Part shown: positions 12,080 to 22,492 of the stretch, piece by piece
How the letters are laid out: the number at the start of each line of letters is the position of its first letter
Numbering within the stretch: the first letter of the stretch is position 1
Assembly: GCA_047967505.1 (NCBI GenBank)
Contig: CM106540.1
Length of the DNA: 64,000 nt
DNA from: Dipteris shenzhenensis
Lineage: Eukaryota > Polypodiophyta > Polypodiopsida > Gleicheniales
Direction: 5' to 3' (one strand)
The notes under the pieces: model-generated
Databases searched by the model: none
Told to the model about the DNA's origin: nothing
The model's input: the letters and a program-made list of their open reading frames with translations, nothing else
Translations under genes and position numbers: made by a program

Positions 12080-13056
12080 TTAAAGACCGTATTAGATAAT
12101 TCGAGAAAAACACAATTTCCAGAATGGCAGTTTTGGAAGAAATTGTAGCCCCCCTGAATGAAAAAACAGGAGAAATATGTGAAAATAGACTAGATAGCCA
12201 TTCATGAAGTGTGAAATATCAACTACATTCTCAAATAATAAATAGAATATCAGTGTCTAAACTATGTTATCATCAACAAAATAATAAACTTTAAAATCGA
12301 TTTGAGTTAGATTCATCTCGTGAGCCATAGTGATGTTCAAAAACACCTTCATAATAGCGAGTCTCTGGAATTTCCATTGATATTGAGACTCGCTTTTGTT
12401 GTGAGCATTCTCATTTGAAAATCTCCAAAACACCGTTTAAAAAATGTAGAGTGTAATTAATAACCATGAGTATTGCAATGAAAATGGATAGGCTCTTTAA
12501 CTTAGTAAGATATGTAGTTAATGGGAAATCAAGATATATAGTTGAGGAGAATGAATGCAAGATATGTAGTTGATGGAAAATCAATGGGCAATGACAAGCA
12601 TTTGATGTAATTTAGGTGGCAATGACAATCATTTATTGTGCACTTTCAATGTTTAGACTGACTAGCATTATTGTAAAAGGATAACTTTACATGTCATGTT
12701 GATTACTCATTGCAAAGTAAAAGAGTACACTTTAGGATGAAAACATAACAACTTGTTGATGCACCATTGAAATCCCTGAAATAAATCATGATTCCAAAGA
12801 AACTCTCAATTTCTAGCCCCAAAGAGAATGGCACTAGAAAGAATGGCATGAGAGACACTCCTTCAAAATACATTATGAATGTAGTTATGAACATGTTTGC
12901 ATATTATTCACACACAACAATTACGCACCAATTTACATAGTTGGCAAGAAAGTAGTAATTCCCATAAGTAATGATTGTATAAAGAAATACAATGTTGTTA
13001 TTCAAAACTCATAGTCTGCAAATAGCTCCTCTCCTGCATGTATATTATCTATGGAT
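12080..13056. other. AT-rich intergenic sequence, no gene seen
   Basis: No frame with recognisable content. It lies downstream of the minus-strand pseudogene and may contain its old 3' flank. Confidence 0.5.
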
Positions 13057-13534
13057 TCAATACAAATGTGACCATATTCTGCAAATATCTATGTTCATCA
13101 TGGGGTCATACCAAGGTGGAACATTAGGGGAAAATACATAACAAACATTTGGCTTTACATTGGTATTTCTATTGCTGTTAATAAATCCTGCCACATTGCC
13201 ATATTGAACATCACCAACAATATGCATCATATCCTTCATAGGGACAGTAGGGTCCTCTTGGATAGAGTACTTCTTTAGCCTTGGATGAACTCTACATAAT
13301 TCCTTCCAGTCTCTGTAGGAGTACTTGTCACCTCCATAATGGAGAATAGTAGTCCCTCTCTTGATGGAGCCATGCACAAACAAGCCCAAGCCAGCACCTG
13401 TAATGGTTGACTCATGCACCTCGAAAGCCACATTTTTTATCCAGAACACTTCGTTGATAGGGACAGGTAACTTTGGTGGTCCAAATGGATCTCGTTTTGG
13501 TATGTACCTACTCAAGCTTGATTTGAACATATAT
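13057..13534 (-). pseudogene. Exon D: SET-like domain
   Basis: After a 90-bp intron the frame reads RYMFKSSLSRYIPKRD. ESTITGAGLGLFVHGSIKRG (GAGLGLFV at 13375-13398) is the SET N-terminal motif (GxGLF/GWGV type). HYGGDKYSYRDW and later GNVAGFINSNRN...KPNVCYVF (13140-13200) correspond to the body and the NHxxxPN region. The His of that motif is not present (INSNRN), which argues against methyltransferase activity, and the C-terminal part of SET is short. A SET domain would normally transfer methyl groups to lysine, often on histones. Confidence 0.65.
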
Positions 13535-13624
13535 CTATCTACATCACAAAAGACAAATTCAATTAGCTACAACAACAATTATATAGACTTGAGATCAAAT
13601 CAAAAAACTCTTTGACATATGTAC

Positions 13625-14912
13625 CTTCATGAAAAATACGCATTGTGTAGTCGGTTTATGTAGCCCTTAGCAATGTATTTCTTGATATAGCAACCTTTGT
13701 ACCCTAGATCTATAGCCAATTGAGAAACTTGCATAGCATTCATGCTAGAGAGTTGTGGAGCATTCCTTAAAAGTCTTATTTGGGATGCATTGAGTTTAGG
13801 CACCTAGCCATCACCACCATGGGTTGCCCTAGGGTGTACACCCTTTGGTTCTATATTACCACCTATATCCCTCTCTCTTAGTTGATCTGCAAGAGGAAGA
13901 TTTCTTGTTTTATATTCCATTCTTGACCATGCATGATTTTCCTCCCTCCATTCATCAATTACTTTCTGGACAAGGTTGAAATCCTTATGCCCCTCCATCA
14001 TAGGTAATTGTCCATACCGATTTGTCTCAATCATGCTGCGCACAACTTTAGTTTCATCGAGTTGTAGTAAGTACGGCAGCAACTCTCTCAGTAGAATATT
14101 ATCATCCTTGTCTTGTACATCAAACGTTCAAGGAAATATGCAATTTGATGGAGGGCTAATGCAAGCCTTGTATGGGGAGTCATCAACAAGGATTGTCCTT
14201 CTAGCATCACATCCAAATGCCTTTGAGATTTTTGCTAAGGGTTTGAACATTGCCTCAACACCAACCTTGTCAGGCCTATTTATCCTCGTCTTACTGTACG
14301 TGTAGCATCCTTGCTGAGACCAGATAACAAAGAAAGGGAGGCTCTCATTTGCATAATTTTGCAGCTTTCCTACCATATCAAGTACGTCATACTCCATCGC
14401 AATTAACCAGATACCTACATTAAATCTTTGTAGCAAGATTTTAAGGAATTCTATGCACCCAGGATGAACAACCATATAACTATTTTTGCCATGCATAATA
14501 GACGGATGTATTGGAGACTTGAATAGGCAGCGACTTAATAACAGGCCATTCAAGTCTAATATGATTGTTAATCGTGGCATATCCAAAGAAATTGTATGTG
14601 GATATAGATCCAAATTCTCCTTGAAGTTGCTAGCTTTTGACTCATCCAAATTGTTAGGTGCTATGTTTTCATACATGTTTGCAACAACAATAAGATTATC
14701 TAGTCTTGTCCCCAATGTTGAGACAGTACGTTCATCCATGTTCTCTTCTAAAAGTATAGGATTCATGATATTCCTTGCAATTTTCTCCATTTTTGGGGTT
14801 ATTTTTTCTTCTATACCTCTTGTATCCATCGCGTAATTGATAGTCCCCATTTTGGGTGGTATGTTGTCCTCTACATTTGATGTCTCCATATCCTTCCATG
14901 CATCATTGGTCC
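13625..14912 (-). pseudogene. Exon C: FCP1/NIF (HAD-superfamily) phosphatase-like domain
   Basis: The acceptor CCACAG precedes 14912. The domain runs from RLTIILDLNGLLLSR (DLNGLL at 14541-14556) through VHPGCIEFLKILLQRFNVGI to RRTILVDDSPYK (14167-14187), the order of the FCP1 homology domain, which removes phosphate from RNA polymerase II tails and other proteins. The first, nucleophilic Asp is kept; the second Asp of DxD is Asn and the following Thr is Leu, a form also seen in other plant NIF-like proteins, so activity is doubtful. TGA at 14128-14130 interrupts NCIFP and TFDVQDKDDN, and the frame resumes at once (LLPYLLQLDETKVV). TAG at 13804-13806 and a TGA near 13628 follow. Confidence 0.75.
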
Positions 14913-15718
14913 CTGTGGAAGTTGAGGAATATAAAAATATTTTGATTCTTTAGAGTGTATTCAACAATGTCGAAGCACAAAAGCATATGAAACTAATAAA
15001 TAAAAATAAAGTACGAACATTATCCATCACCGTTCATTGATTCCATTGTCTTTTTGGGGAATGGCATTGGTGCCAATCTCTCTAAAGGTCAATTGAGAAT
15101 GCAAATAGTGCAACCTTTCTCTCTGAACTCATAGAGAGAATGGCAATAGTGCCATTCTTCTCTTGGGGTGGTGCTAGTGCCATTTTACATATAAGGTTAT
15201 GGAGAATGCCACTAGTGCCTTTCTCTATATCCTCATTGGGAGGAGAGAATACTTCTAGTGCCTCCCCCCATGTCCCAAAAGAAATGTACAATGCATAATC
15301 TAAAAGCATAGATACTGTATTACTTTGGTCCAATAGATTTGTAGAAAGCACCCAAATCCAAACTTTGGTAGCATAGTTAATACTATACAATTTTTAATCT
15401 CTGTAATGCTTTCAACTAACATAGATTCAAGAAAGGAACATAACAGTATTACCATTTCTACATAAACACAAAGAGAGAATGGCACTAGTGCCATTCTCCA
15501 TATGAGGTCACATAAAATGTTAATAGTACCTCTTACGTATAACTCAACATAGGGAGAATGACACTAGTACCATTCCCCATGTCATTATGTCACACAATTT
15601 TATCATGCCTAATGTTTAATCTCTTTAATATAATGAGAGTATGTGCAATCGAGAAAATCCATAAAAGTCATATTATTTTGAAACTGAATACACAAGGCAT
15701 AAACGAGCAGCTAAAGAC
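14913..15718 (-). other. Intron B-C with four copies of a short palindrome
   Basis: The intron starts GTCTTT and ends CCACAG on the minus strand. It holds palindrome copies near 15133-15160, 15192-15215, 15475-15498 (perfect) and 15552-15576. The perfect copy is the half-site GAGAATGGCACT followed directly by its reverse complement. Confidence 0.65.
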
Positions 15719-17123
15719 CTTGCTCCGAATCTTCCAATGTAATCTTTGGGATAGCTTCAAAATCTGCTTCAGTTAAAGGTCGCAAGTCTTCAATGTGATG
15801 CTCACCCTCTTTAATTCCTTCATTGATAGGTGAATCAGCTCTATGTGTCTCAAGAGGCCTCTCAATGCTAGACCAAATCTTAATATGGGGATTATTTGAT
15901 GCATGTGCCACACACATAGCCTCGACCTCTATCGCCTGTTGGGATGTCTTCACTAGTGAGATCACTTTTCTTTTGCTTGACAATGCTTGTAATGCCACAC
16001 ATCCATTAGTAAAGACGTCAACAACAACTTCATGTTCCCTACTACAATAGCACCTGATGCACTCCTTGATGATGCCATGCTTCACAACTGCCTCTTTTTC
16101 ATACTCATCATCCTCATTAGAATAAAGAATATTGTCCTCAATTATTGTGTATGGCCTTGTGTTTTCTAACATGTGCTCAAATCCATCAAACCCATCATGT
16201 GAGCTGACAAATGACAAAAAACAGAAGGTCTCACACAAACCCTTTTGTGCACTATCCGATTCATGGATAACACCCACAAACCTTCTATGCCAAAATCGAG
16301 CCTCTATCATTGCTTCCTTGAGATTTACCATCTCTATCATTGTCATAAAGGATAGCAATACATACTATGACGAAGTGGCAACGGTCTCCATCAAGCCACA
16401 AAGCAACTTCTTGAAGGCATCCTTATCCCAACACATGCCTTTGGCAGATCCCTCTGAGGTGTCAAGCACACACAAGCTGATTGGAAGTTGTCCCTTGGAG
16501 TGACGTGTTAGAAAGCTCTCCCCCTCCATCTCCATGTTCACTTGAATAATTGTCCAAGGAAAACAAGACTGCGATGTAGACTTGTTACCCTCTATTGAAC
16601 TAATCACCCAATCAACATAGATTGACGCGGCTTCTGGGAAATCAGGTGTGGACTTGCCAACTTGCAGCTTCTCTTTGACCCATGACTCACATGAACCCTT
16701 GAAGCTCTGATAAACAATTGAATCAATTTTGAAGTAAGTTGCAAGGGCATCCCATGTTTGATGTTGGGGCGAAGGGTGACGTGAGTTGAACTCCTTGATG
16801 AGCGCTTCTTTCAGGGCTCTATCATGCTTAATCTCCATTGCCCATTGAGACATTTCAATGGAGTCCTTGTCTTTGCTTGACTTGACCAAGACTATTTCTT
16901 TAGACTCATTCTCTACTTGAAGTGCACGTACATCTTCATCTTCCAATCCTAGCAGACACCTCATATATGTTATTGTGGGATTTCGACCCTCAAGATCACC
17001 GTGCTTCACCAATGTCAAAATCCTAATCCATTGTTTGTAGATGTCATCATCATATGTGACCATGTGTGTGTCCTTGGTAGCAAAGTTTGCGCCCATCGAT
17101 ACGCTTGCAACTCCTACAAAATT
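15719..17123 (-). pseudogene. Exon B: tentative methyltransferase-like region
   Basis: The acceptor is TATATAG before 17123, and the frame opens NFVGVASVSMGANFATKD. One TAG (16365-16367) interrupts 'ATSS-stop-YVLLSF'; the two flanking frames are in register, so it is a point change. VVVDVFTNGCVALQALSSKRK (D of DVFTNG near 16019) resembles motif I of beta-class amino-methyltransferases (D-x-F-x-x-G), and the upstream LDTSEG could be a degraded DPPY-type site. This assignment is weak: neither motif is canonical, and the active site would be lost. The exon ends CAAG before GTCTTT at 15718. Confidence 0.4.
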
Positions 17124-17360
17124 CTATATAAAAAAATGAAAATCATCTTAGACATTCTTCTAATCCAAATCATGTAATAGAGATAATAATGACACTAGTG
17201 CGATTCTCCCATTACCATGTCAAAAGCATGACTTGGTAACTAGAAGAATGGCACCAGTGCCATTCTCACATCAGGGAATTGACACTACTATCATTTCTTT
17301 TACAAAGCCATAAACATTCTTGAAATAAAAAATGCATACAAAACAAAGTTTATTACTCAC

Positions 17361-18724
17361 ATCCCAACTTTGTCGATCTTTATGCCCTTTGACAAGGCCT
17401 TGGGCTGGTTTCTTTGGTCATCTGAATGCAATCCACTATGCCCTTAGGTGTTGTAAGATATCGATATATGGTTGATTTTTCAAAACGGTATGTGCCTCCA
17501 TGTTGGCCATTGATGATATCTTACAACTTGCTTCAACTAGTGCATTGACAACAATTCTCGCCTTCCTCCATGTATAGAAACCTTTTCGTTGATTGAAGGC
17601 TTCTCCATGTGCTTTAGTTATAAACATCCTTGCAGCATAAATCAAATGCCACCCTGCGAGAATCCAATAATTATACTCCTTTAACTTTTCCACCTTTATC
17701 TCTTCCTTGCACATCGGAGTATTTGTGCCTATGTGGTAAGGCATAAGATATGCACATGTTGCAGGAGGTCGTGCATTCATTGCAAAACTCTTGACCAAGT
17801 CACTGACATAGCTGAGGGTCAATGTCCTATACACATATTGGCTTGGTGCTCTAAAGCAATTCATCACTAGGATCAACACCTCAAACTCCAAACCAAATGG
17901 GAAGTACTCTACGTACTCCATCAAGCTTGTCATACTTGTGTTCTTCCTTTCCAATTTCTTTTGTAGTGCCTTAAAGTCAACATCTGGCTAGATTTTCTTA
18001 TACAGGATGATAGTTGCTTCAGATGATTTCTCACCATGTCCTATTATATGTGTCTCACCACTCCCCGTTGCATCACCTCCACTTCTAGTTCCATCAGTGA
18101 CTATTCCCGTACCTCCCTATTTTCCTCCTAAAGTTATCTCTTTGTCTTTAGCCTCCACCAATGCTTGTTTTTCCATCTGACCTTATTTCCTTCTCACCTG
18201 TTGTTTCCTCCTCATTGGTCTCTCTAGCCTTCTCTTTCAATGTGTTTTGGGACACTTGAGAGCTTGATCCCTCAACATCACTTTTCTTGGTTCTTTTCGA
18301 AACTTTTCTACTCTTTTTTATATCTTGCTTTATCCCTTTTGTTACCAAATCAAAGCTTTCTAATATCTGTTGGTTGGTGTAATTTTCTGGCTCATTAATC
18401 CAACCCCTAGATATCATCGTGTCCTCCCGAGTAGCATTCATCCTCGCATGATCAAAACAAGCAGGATCCAATTGATACACATTTCCTCCCAATGTATGAA
18501 TTTTGAGACAAGGAACGTTGTCTTTCTCGGTATCCTCCATCTCTTTAACTTGTCCAACATCTTCAAAAGTAGTTCCTTGGATGTTCACAAAACAATGCAC
18601 TTTATGGAGTTTTTGGAGTTCGTTATTGTCTCGTTATTGTATATATCCAAAAACCATCCTCTTCCAGAACTAACTCCATCATAAACTGACACCTCTCGAA
18701 CCTTTCTCTTTCCCTTGCTAGCCA
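17361..18724 (-). pseudogene. Exon A of the SET/FCP1 pseudogene (N-terminal region)
   Basis: ATG at 18724-18722 opens MASKGKRKVREVSVYDGVSS. About 60 bases on, an 11-base tandem duplication (around AATAACGAGAC) shifts the frame; past it reading continues as NELQKLHKVHCFVNIQ. A Lys/Ser/Glu-rich stretch with basic clusters (KKSRKVSKRTKKS, a possible nuclear signal) follows near 18300. A second shift lies near 18150-18190, then a Gly/Thr-rich linker and a hydrophobic segment (17436-17954). In-frame TAG codons fall near 18120, 17988 and at 17436-17438, and a TGA near 17422. The donor at 17360 reads GTGAGT. Confidence 0.6.
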
Positions 18725-18899
18725 TTCTTGCAATGTTCTGTTAACAAAAGAACCAAGGACACAATGAAATGTATAATAGAAAATCATAATTGTAGTAGGA
18801 AATATTACAACCACAATGCAACTTCTATTAACAAAATAACCAAGGCGAAGCAACTTATATATGCATTATGAAAAACTACACCAACACAGTAAGCAAATA

Positions 18900-20872
18900 T
18901 ACACAATATCAAAGTTAATATGGTTATAATAAAGAATGGTATTCGTGCCATTTTCCAACATAATATGATGTTAGAAGAGTGTCACAAATGCCATTGAACA
19001 CATGGATTGTGAGTTTGTTCAGAATGGCACAAGTGCCATCCTCCGTGAGAGTTTGAGGATAATGCCACTAGTGCCATCCTCCATGATGTTAAGGAGAATG
19101 GCAGAAGTTTGATTCATCACATGGATTGCAGAGAATCACAGAATGGCACCAGCGCCATTCTCCTTATGTGAAGGTTATCACATGAGAGTTTTCTCACTTG
19201 ACCTTCTAGAGAAGGGCACTGATGCTAATAAGAATGCACATGTGAGTTTAGGCTTCTCAATGCCATTTTCTAGGGCCTAATAAGAGACTGGCACCACTGC
19301 CATTCTCCACTTGTACAAATGTTTACCCTACTATTCTAGGAGGGGTATTCTAGGAGAGTGGTGTCCAATTCCAATCCACATGTGAGTTTGATGATCTCAG
19401 TGTGATTATGTAGGTTCCAGCATGAGATTGGCATCACTGCCATTCTCCACTAGTGGTAGTCTAGACATTCCACTAATTTTATTGGCTGCAGTAGGATAAT
19501 AGCAAAAGTGCCAATGCACATGTGAGTTTAGAATTCCTTGTGCATGTTTTCAGGTCATGGTATGAGATTGGCACCACTGCCATTCTCCACAGAGATTGAC
19601 ACAATTCCATATGATATCTACACAGCGGAGATAGTGATCACTATATAGAAGAATGCACATGTGAGTTTAGGCTTCTCAATGCCATTTATTAGGGCCTAAT
19701 AAGAGATTGGCACCACTGCCATTCTCCACTTGCACAAATGTTTACCCTACTATTCTAGGAGGGGTATTCCATTGATCATAGGAGGGTGGTGTCCGATTCC
19801 AATCCAGATGTGAGTTTGATGATCTCAATGTCATTATATAGTTGCCAGCATGAGATTGGCATCACTGGCATTCCCCACTAGTGGTAGTCTAGACAAACTA
19901 AACCTATAGATTGACATTCCAGGGCCTAATTAGAGATTGACACAATTCCATATGATCTCTACATAGTGGAGATAGTGATCACTACATAGAAGAATGCACA
20001 CATGAGTTCAAGATTCTCAATGCCATTTCTTAGGGCCAGCATGAGTTTGGCATCACTGCCATTCTCCACTAGTGGTAATCTAGACAAACTAAACCTATAG
20101 ATTGACATTCCACTAATTTTATTAGCTGCAGTAGGATAATGGCAAAAGTGCCAATGCACATGTGAGTTTAGGCTTCCTTGTGCATGTTTTTAGGTCATGG
20201 TATGAGATTGGCACCACTGCCATTCTCCACTGGTGGCATTCTCCACAGAGATTGACACAATTCCATATGATCTCTACACATCGGAGACTGTGATCACTAC
20301 ATAGAAGAATGCACATGTGAGTTTAGGCTTCTCAATGCAATTTCTTAGGCCTAACAAGAGATTGAGACCACTGCAATTCTCCACTTGTACAAATGTTTAC
20401 CCTACTATTCTAGGAGAGGTATTCCAGTGATCATAGGAGAGTGGTGTCCGATTCCATTCCACATGTGAGTTTGATGATCTCAATGTCATTATGTAGTTGC
20501 CAGCATCAGATTGGCATCACTGCCATTCTCCGCTAGTGGTAATCTAGACAAACTAAACCTATAGATTGACATTCCACTAATTTTATTGGTTGCAGTAGGA
20601 TAGTGGCAAAAGTGCAAATGTACATGTGAGTTTAGGATTCCTTGTGCATGTTTTCAGGTCATGGTATGAGATTGGCACCACTGCCATTCTCCACTGGTGG
20701 CATTCTCCACAGAGATTGACATAATTCCATATGATCTCTACACAGTAGAGACAGTGATCACTACATAGAAGAATGCACATTTGAGTTTAGGATTCCCTGT
20801 GCATGTTTTCAGGTCATGGTGTGAGATTGGCACCACTACCATTCTCCTCCATAGAGATTGACACAAATCCAT
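18900..20872 (+). repeat. Mosaic satellite array, left block
   Basis: The block is built of repeated modules: GAGATTGACACAATTCCATA, GAAGAATGCACATGTGAGTT, TTGTGCATGTTTTCAGGTCA, GAGATTGGCACCACTGCCAT and a module with TACAAATGTTTACCCTACTA. Module order varies from unit to unit. The block ends where Copia-2a begins, inside the module ACACAAATCCATATGATCTC. Short frames such as MCILLCSDH on the minus strand recur only because the repeat recurs; they are not genes. Confidence 0.9.
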
Positions 20873-21053
20873 TGTGGGGGTTAAAGGTCACTGTGCCTTA
20901 ACCCCAGTTATGTACAATACTCAAACACATATATAAATGAATGAAAAAGAAGATTAGGGTGGTTCTGCACCCACCAAAACTTGAGTGGCTCTCTGTCTCT
21001 CTCTCTCGCTCTCTCTCCCTCTTCCGTTCTTGCTTCCGTTGAGAGCACTCTCA
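20873..21053 (+). repeat. Copia-2a 5' LTR (181 bp)
   Basis: It starts TGTGGGGG and ends CTCTCA. The first 30 bases form an inverted repeat (GGGGTTAA with TTAACCCC). A TATA box (TATATAAAT) lies at 20930-20938, followed by a CT-rich stretch, the likely promoter of the element. Confidence 0.95.
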
Positions 21054-21055
21054 AC

Positions 21056-21067
21056 TGGTATCAGAGC
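21056..21067 (+). other. Primer-binding site of Copia-2a
   Basis: TGGTATCAGAGC, the initiator Met-tRNA type, lies two bases after the LTR end. Confidence 0.92.
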
Positions 21068-22492
21068 CCGGGTGATCTAGCTGAGCGTGCGTGAATGCTT
21101 GAAGCTCAGTAGCTCTGTGGGAGGAAGGAGAAGCTTTGTGGGAAGCTTTGTGGGTGACTTTACTTGCATCCGAGTGTGCAGAGACCTTGGAGGAACCTTT
21201 GGAAAAGTCACTTTGGCTTTGCGAAGTGGTTTTGAGAGCCTGTTAAGAGCTTTCAAAGAAAAAGTCGTTTTTTGAGCTTTTCCCTGTTCCGTTCGATGAC
21301 AGAGACTCCGTAGTGACTTGTGGAGGCAACTATTGCTTGCTTTTGGTGTCCACATTACTTCAGGAGCTTGGAAACACCTTCATTCTTGAATCTGAGATCA
21401 TTTCAGTGGATTTCTGACTCACTGTGTCAATTCCTGCGTTTTTTGCCCGGGTGTTGGAACTCAAGTTTGGAGCAACCATTTGCAGATCTGTCAGTTCCGG
21501 TGGACTCAGGAGGTCCTAAAACTTCTATGTTGCTCATCATTCGCACTCCGGTGGAGTTTACAGATAGCTTTGTTTCCAAAAACGTTTTTCATTCCGTGTG
21601 TTGGACCCAGTGATTGAGGCCACGGTTTCCAAAACCGTCTGTCCCATTGCGTTCCGGACGCCCAAAAACCCCTACCTATCAGTTCTTGCGTGATTCGGTG
21701 GAGGATTTTCAGAGTTATAAATCTCTGTGTATTCGATTTCGTCTCTCTGTTATGCATTTTTCATGCTAAGGTTTTGAAACCTTAGATTTATGCCACATGG
21801 CAGTGGATAAGTGTTGACTCCCATTTCTCATTCATCGGTTGGGATTTTGGAGTTCTGGCAGAAGAGAGATATTTGCAGATTTTCTTGCTGATTCCGATTA
21901 TGCAATGGCGCCCATGTTTTGAGGCATCTCAGGTTCTATTTTCAGTAGCACTCATTACCGTGGGACTATGATTTCTTGAGCATACCTTATGCAAATCACT
22001 CTGGTTGTAGTTTGAGCAGTGTGCGCTCATTCGTGGTGTGCATTGGGTTGCAGTGGATGATTTATAGGCCATTTGGATGCATTGCGGTCCTTGTTGGATG
22101 CGCTGATAGGCCCAAATTGCCTTGTGGGATGCTATTTTTTATGGACACTTTGCACATGGATGCTATTTTAAGCTGAGGGACAGCTTTGACACATTGCAGG
22201 TGATGCACTGATAGTGCTATGCTCTCTTGGATGAGACATTATTGATGCATATGCCAGTGGACAGTGTTTATGCTTGAGTCATTTGGCACTTATTGGCATT
22301 TTCTTTTGGGCCAGATTTGCTCATATGGATGCATAGTATATGCACATGAGTCAGATGCATCTTTTGATGCTTTGAGCTTTGAATTTTGGTGATATTTCAC
22401 TCTATTGTGGCATACACATTTGGGTGCACCTGGTATTTGGTGTGATTCTCTCTTGCAGGCACTAGCATTTGGGATTTTGCTTTATTTGCATC
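21068..22492 (+). other. Long leader of Copia-2a
   Basis: About 1.4 kb between the primer site and gag. It has no long open frame. The same leader is kept in Copia-2b (48179-49602) with only scattered differences, so it is part of the family and may hold packaging or translation signals. That role is inferred. Confidence 0.8.

Larger units (their letters stand above)
13057..18724 (-). pseudogene. Four-exon pseudogene: methyltransferase-like (tentative), FCP1/NIF phosphatase and SET-like domains
   Basis: Four coding blocks on the minus strand join through plausible GT-AG introns: exon A 18724-17361, exon B 17123-15719, exon C 14912-13625 and exon D 13534-13057, about 1,500 codons together. 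The protein would carry a basic, charged N-terminal region, a segment tentatively like an amino-methyltransferase, an FCP1/NIF (HAD-type) phosphatase domain and a SET-like domain. I do not know a named family with this combination and give no name. The frame is broken by at least eight stops (five TAG, three TGA, no TAA) and two frameshifts; each stop could arise from CAG or CGA by one C-to-T change. Reading continues sensibly through each stop, so a working gene once existed. Both longer introns carry a palindromic repeat. It could be a host gene copy or part of a mobile element; the sequence does not decide. Confidence 0.7.
15129..19165. repeat. Dispersed palindromes, half-site GAGAATGGCACT
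   Basis: At least ten copies of a 24-base palindrome and its variants lie at about 15133, 15192, 15475, 15552, 17196, 17250, 18944, 19020, 19055 and 19137. The copy at 15475-15498 is a perfect inverted repeat; others differ at one to four positions. They fall in both longer introns of the SET/FCP1 pseudogene and upstream of its start codon, not in its exons. The same core (TGGCACxACTGCCATTCTCC) recurs through the satellite from 19.2 to 32.8 kb. Confidence 0.8.
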
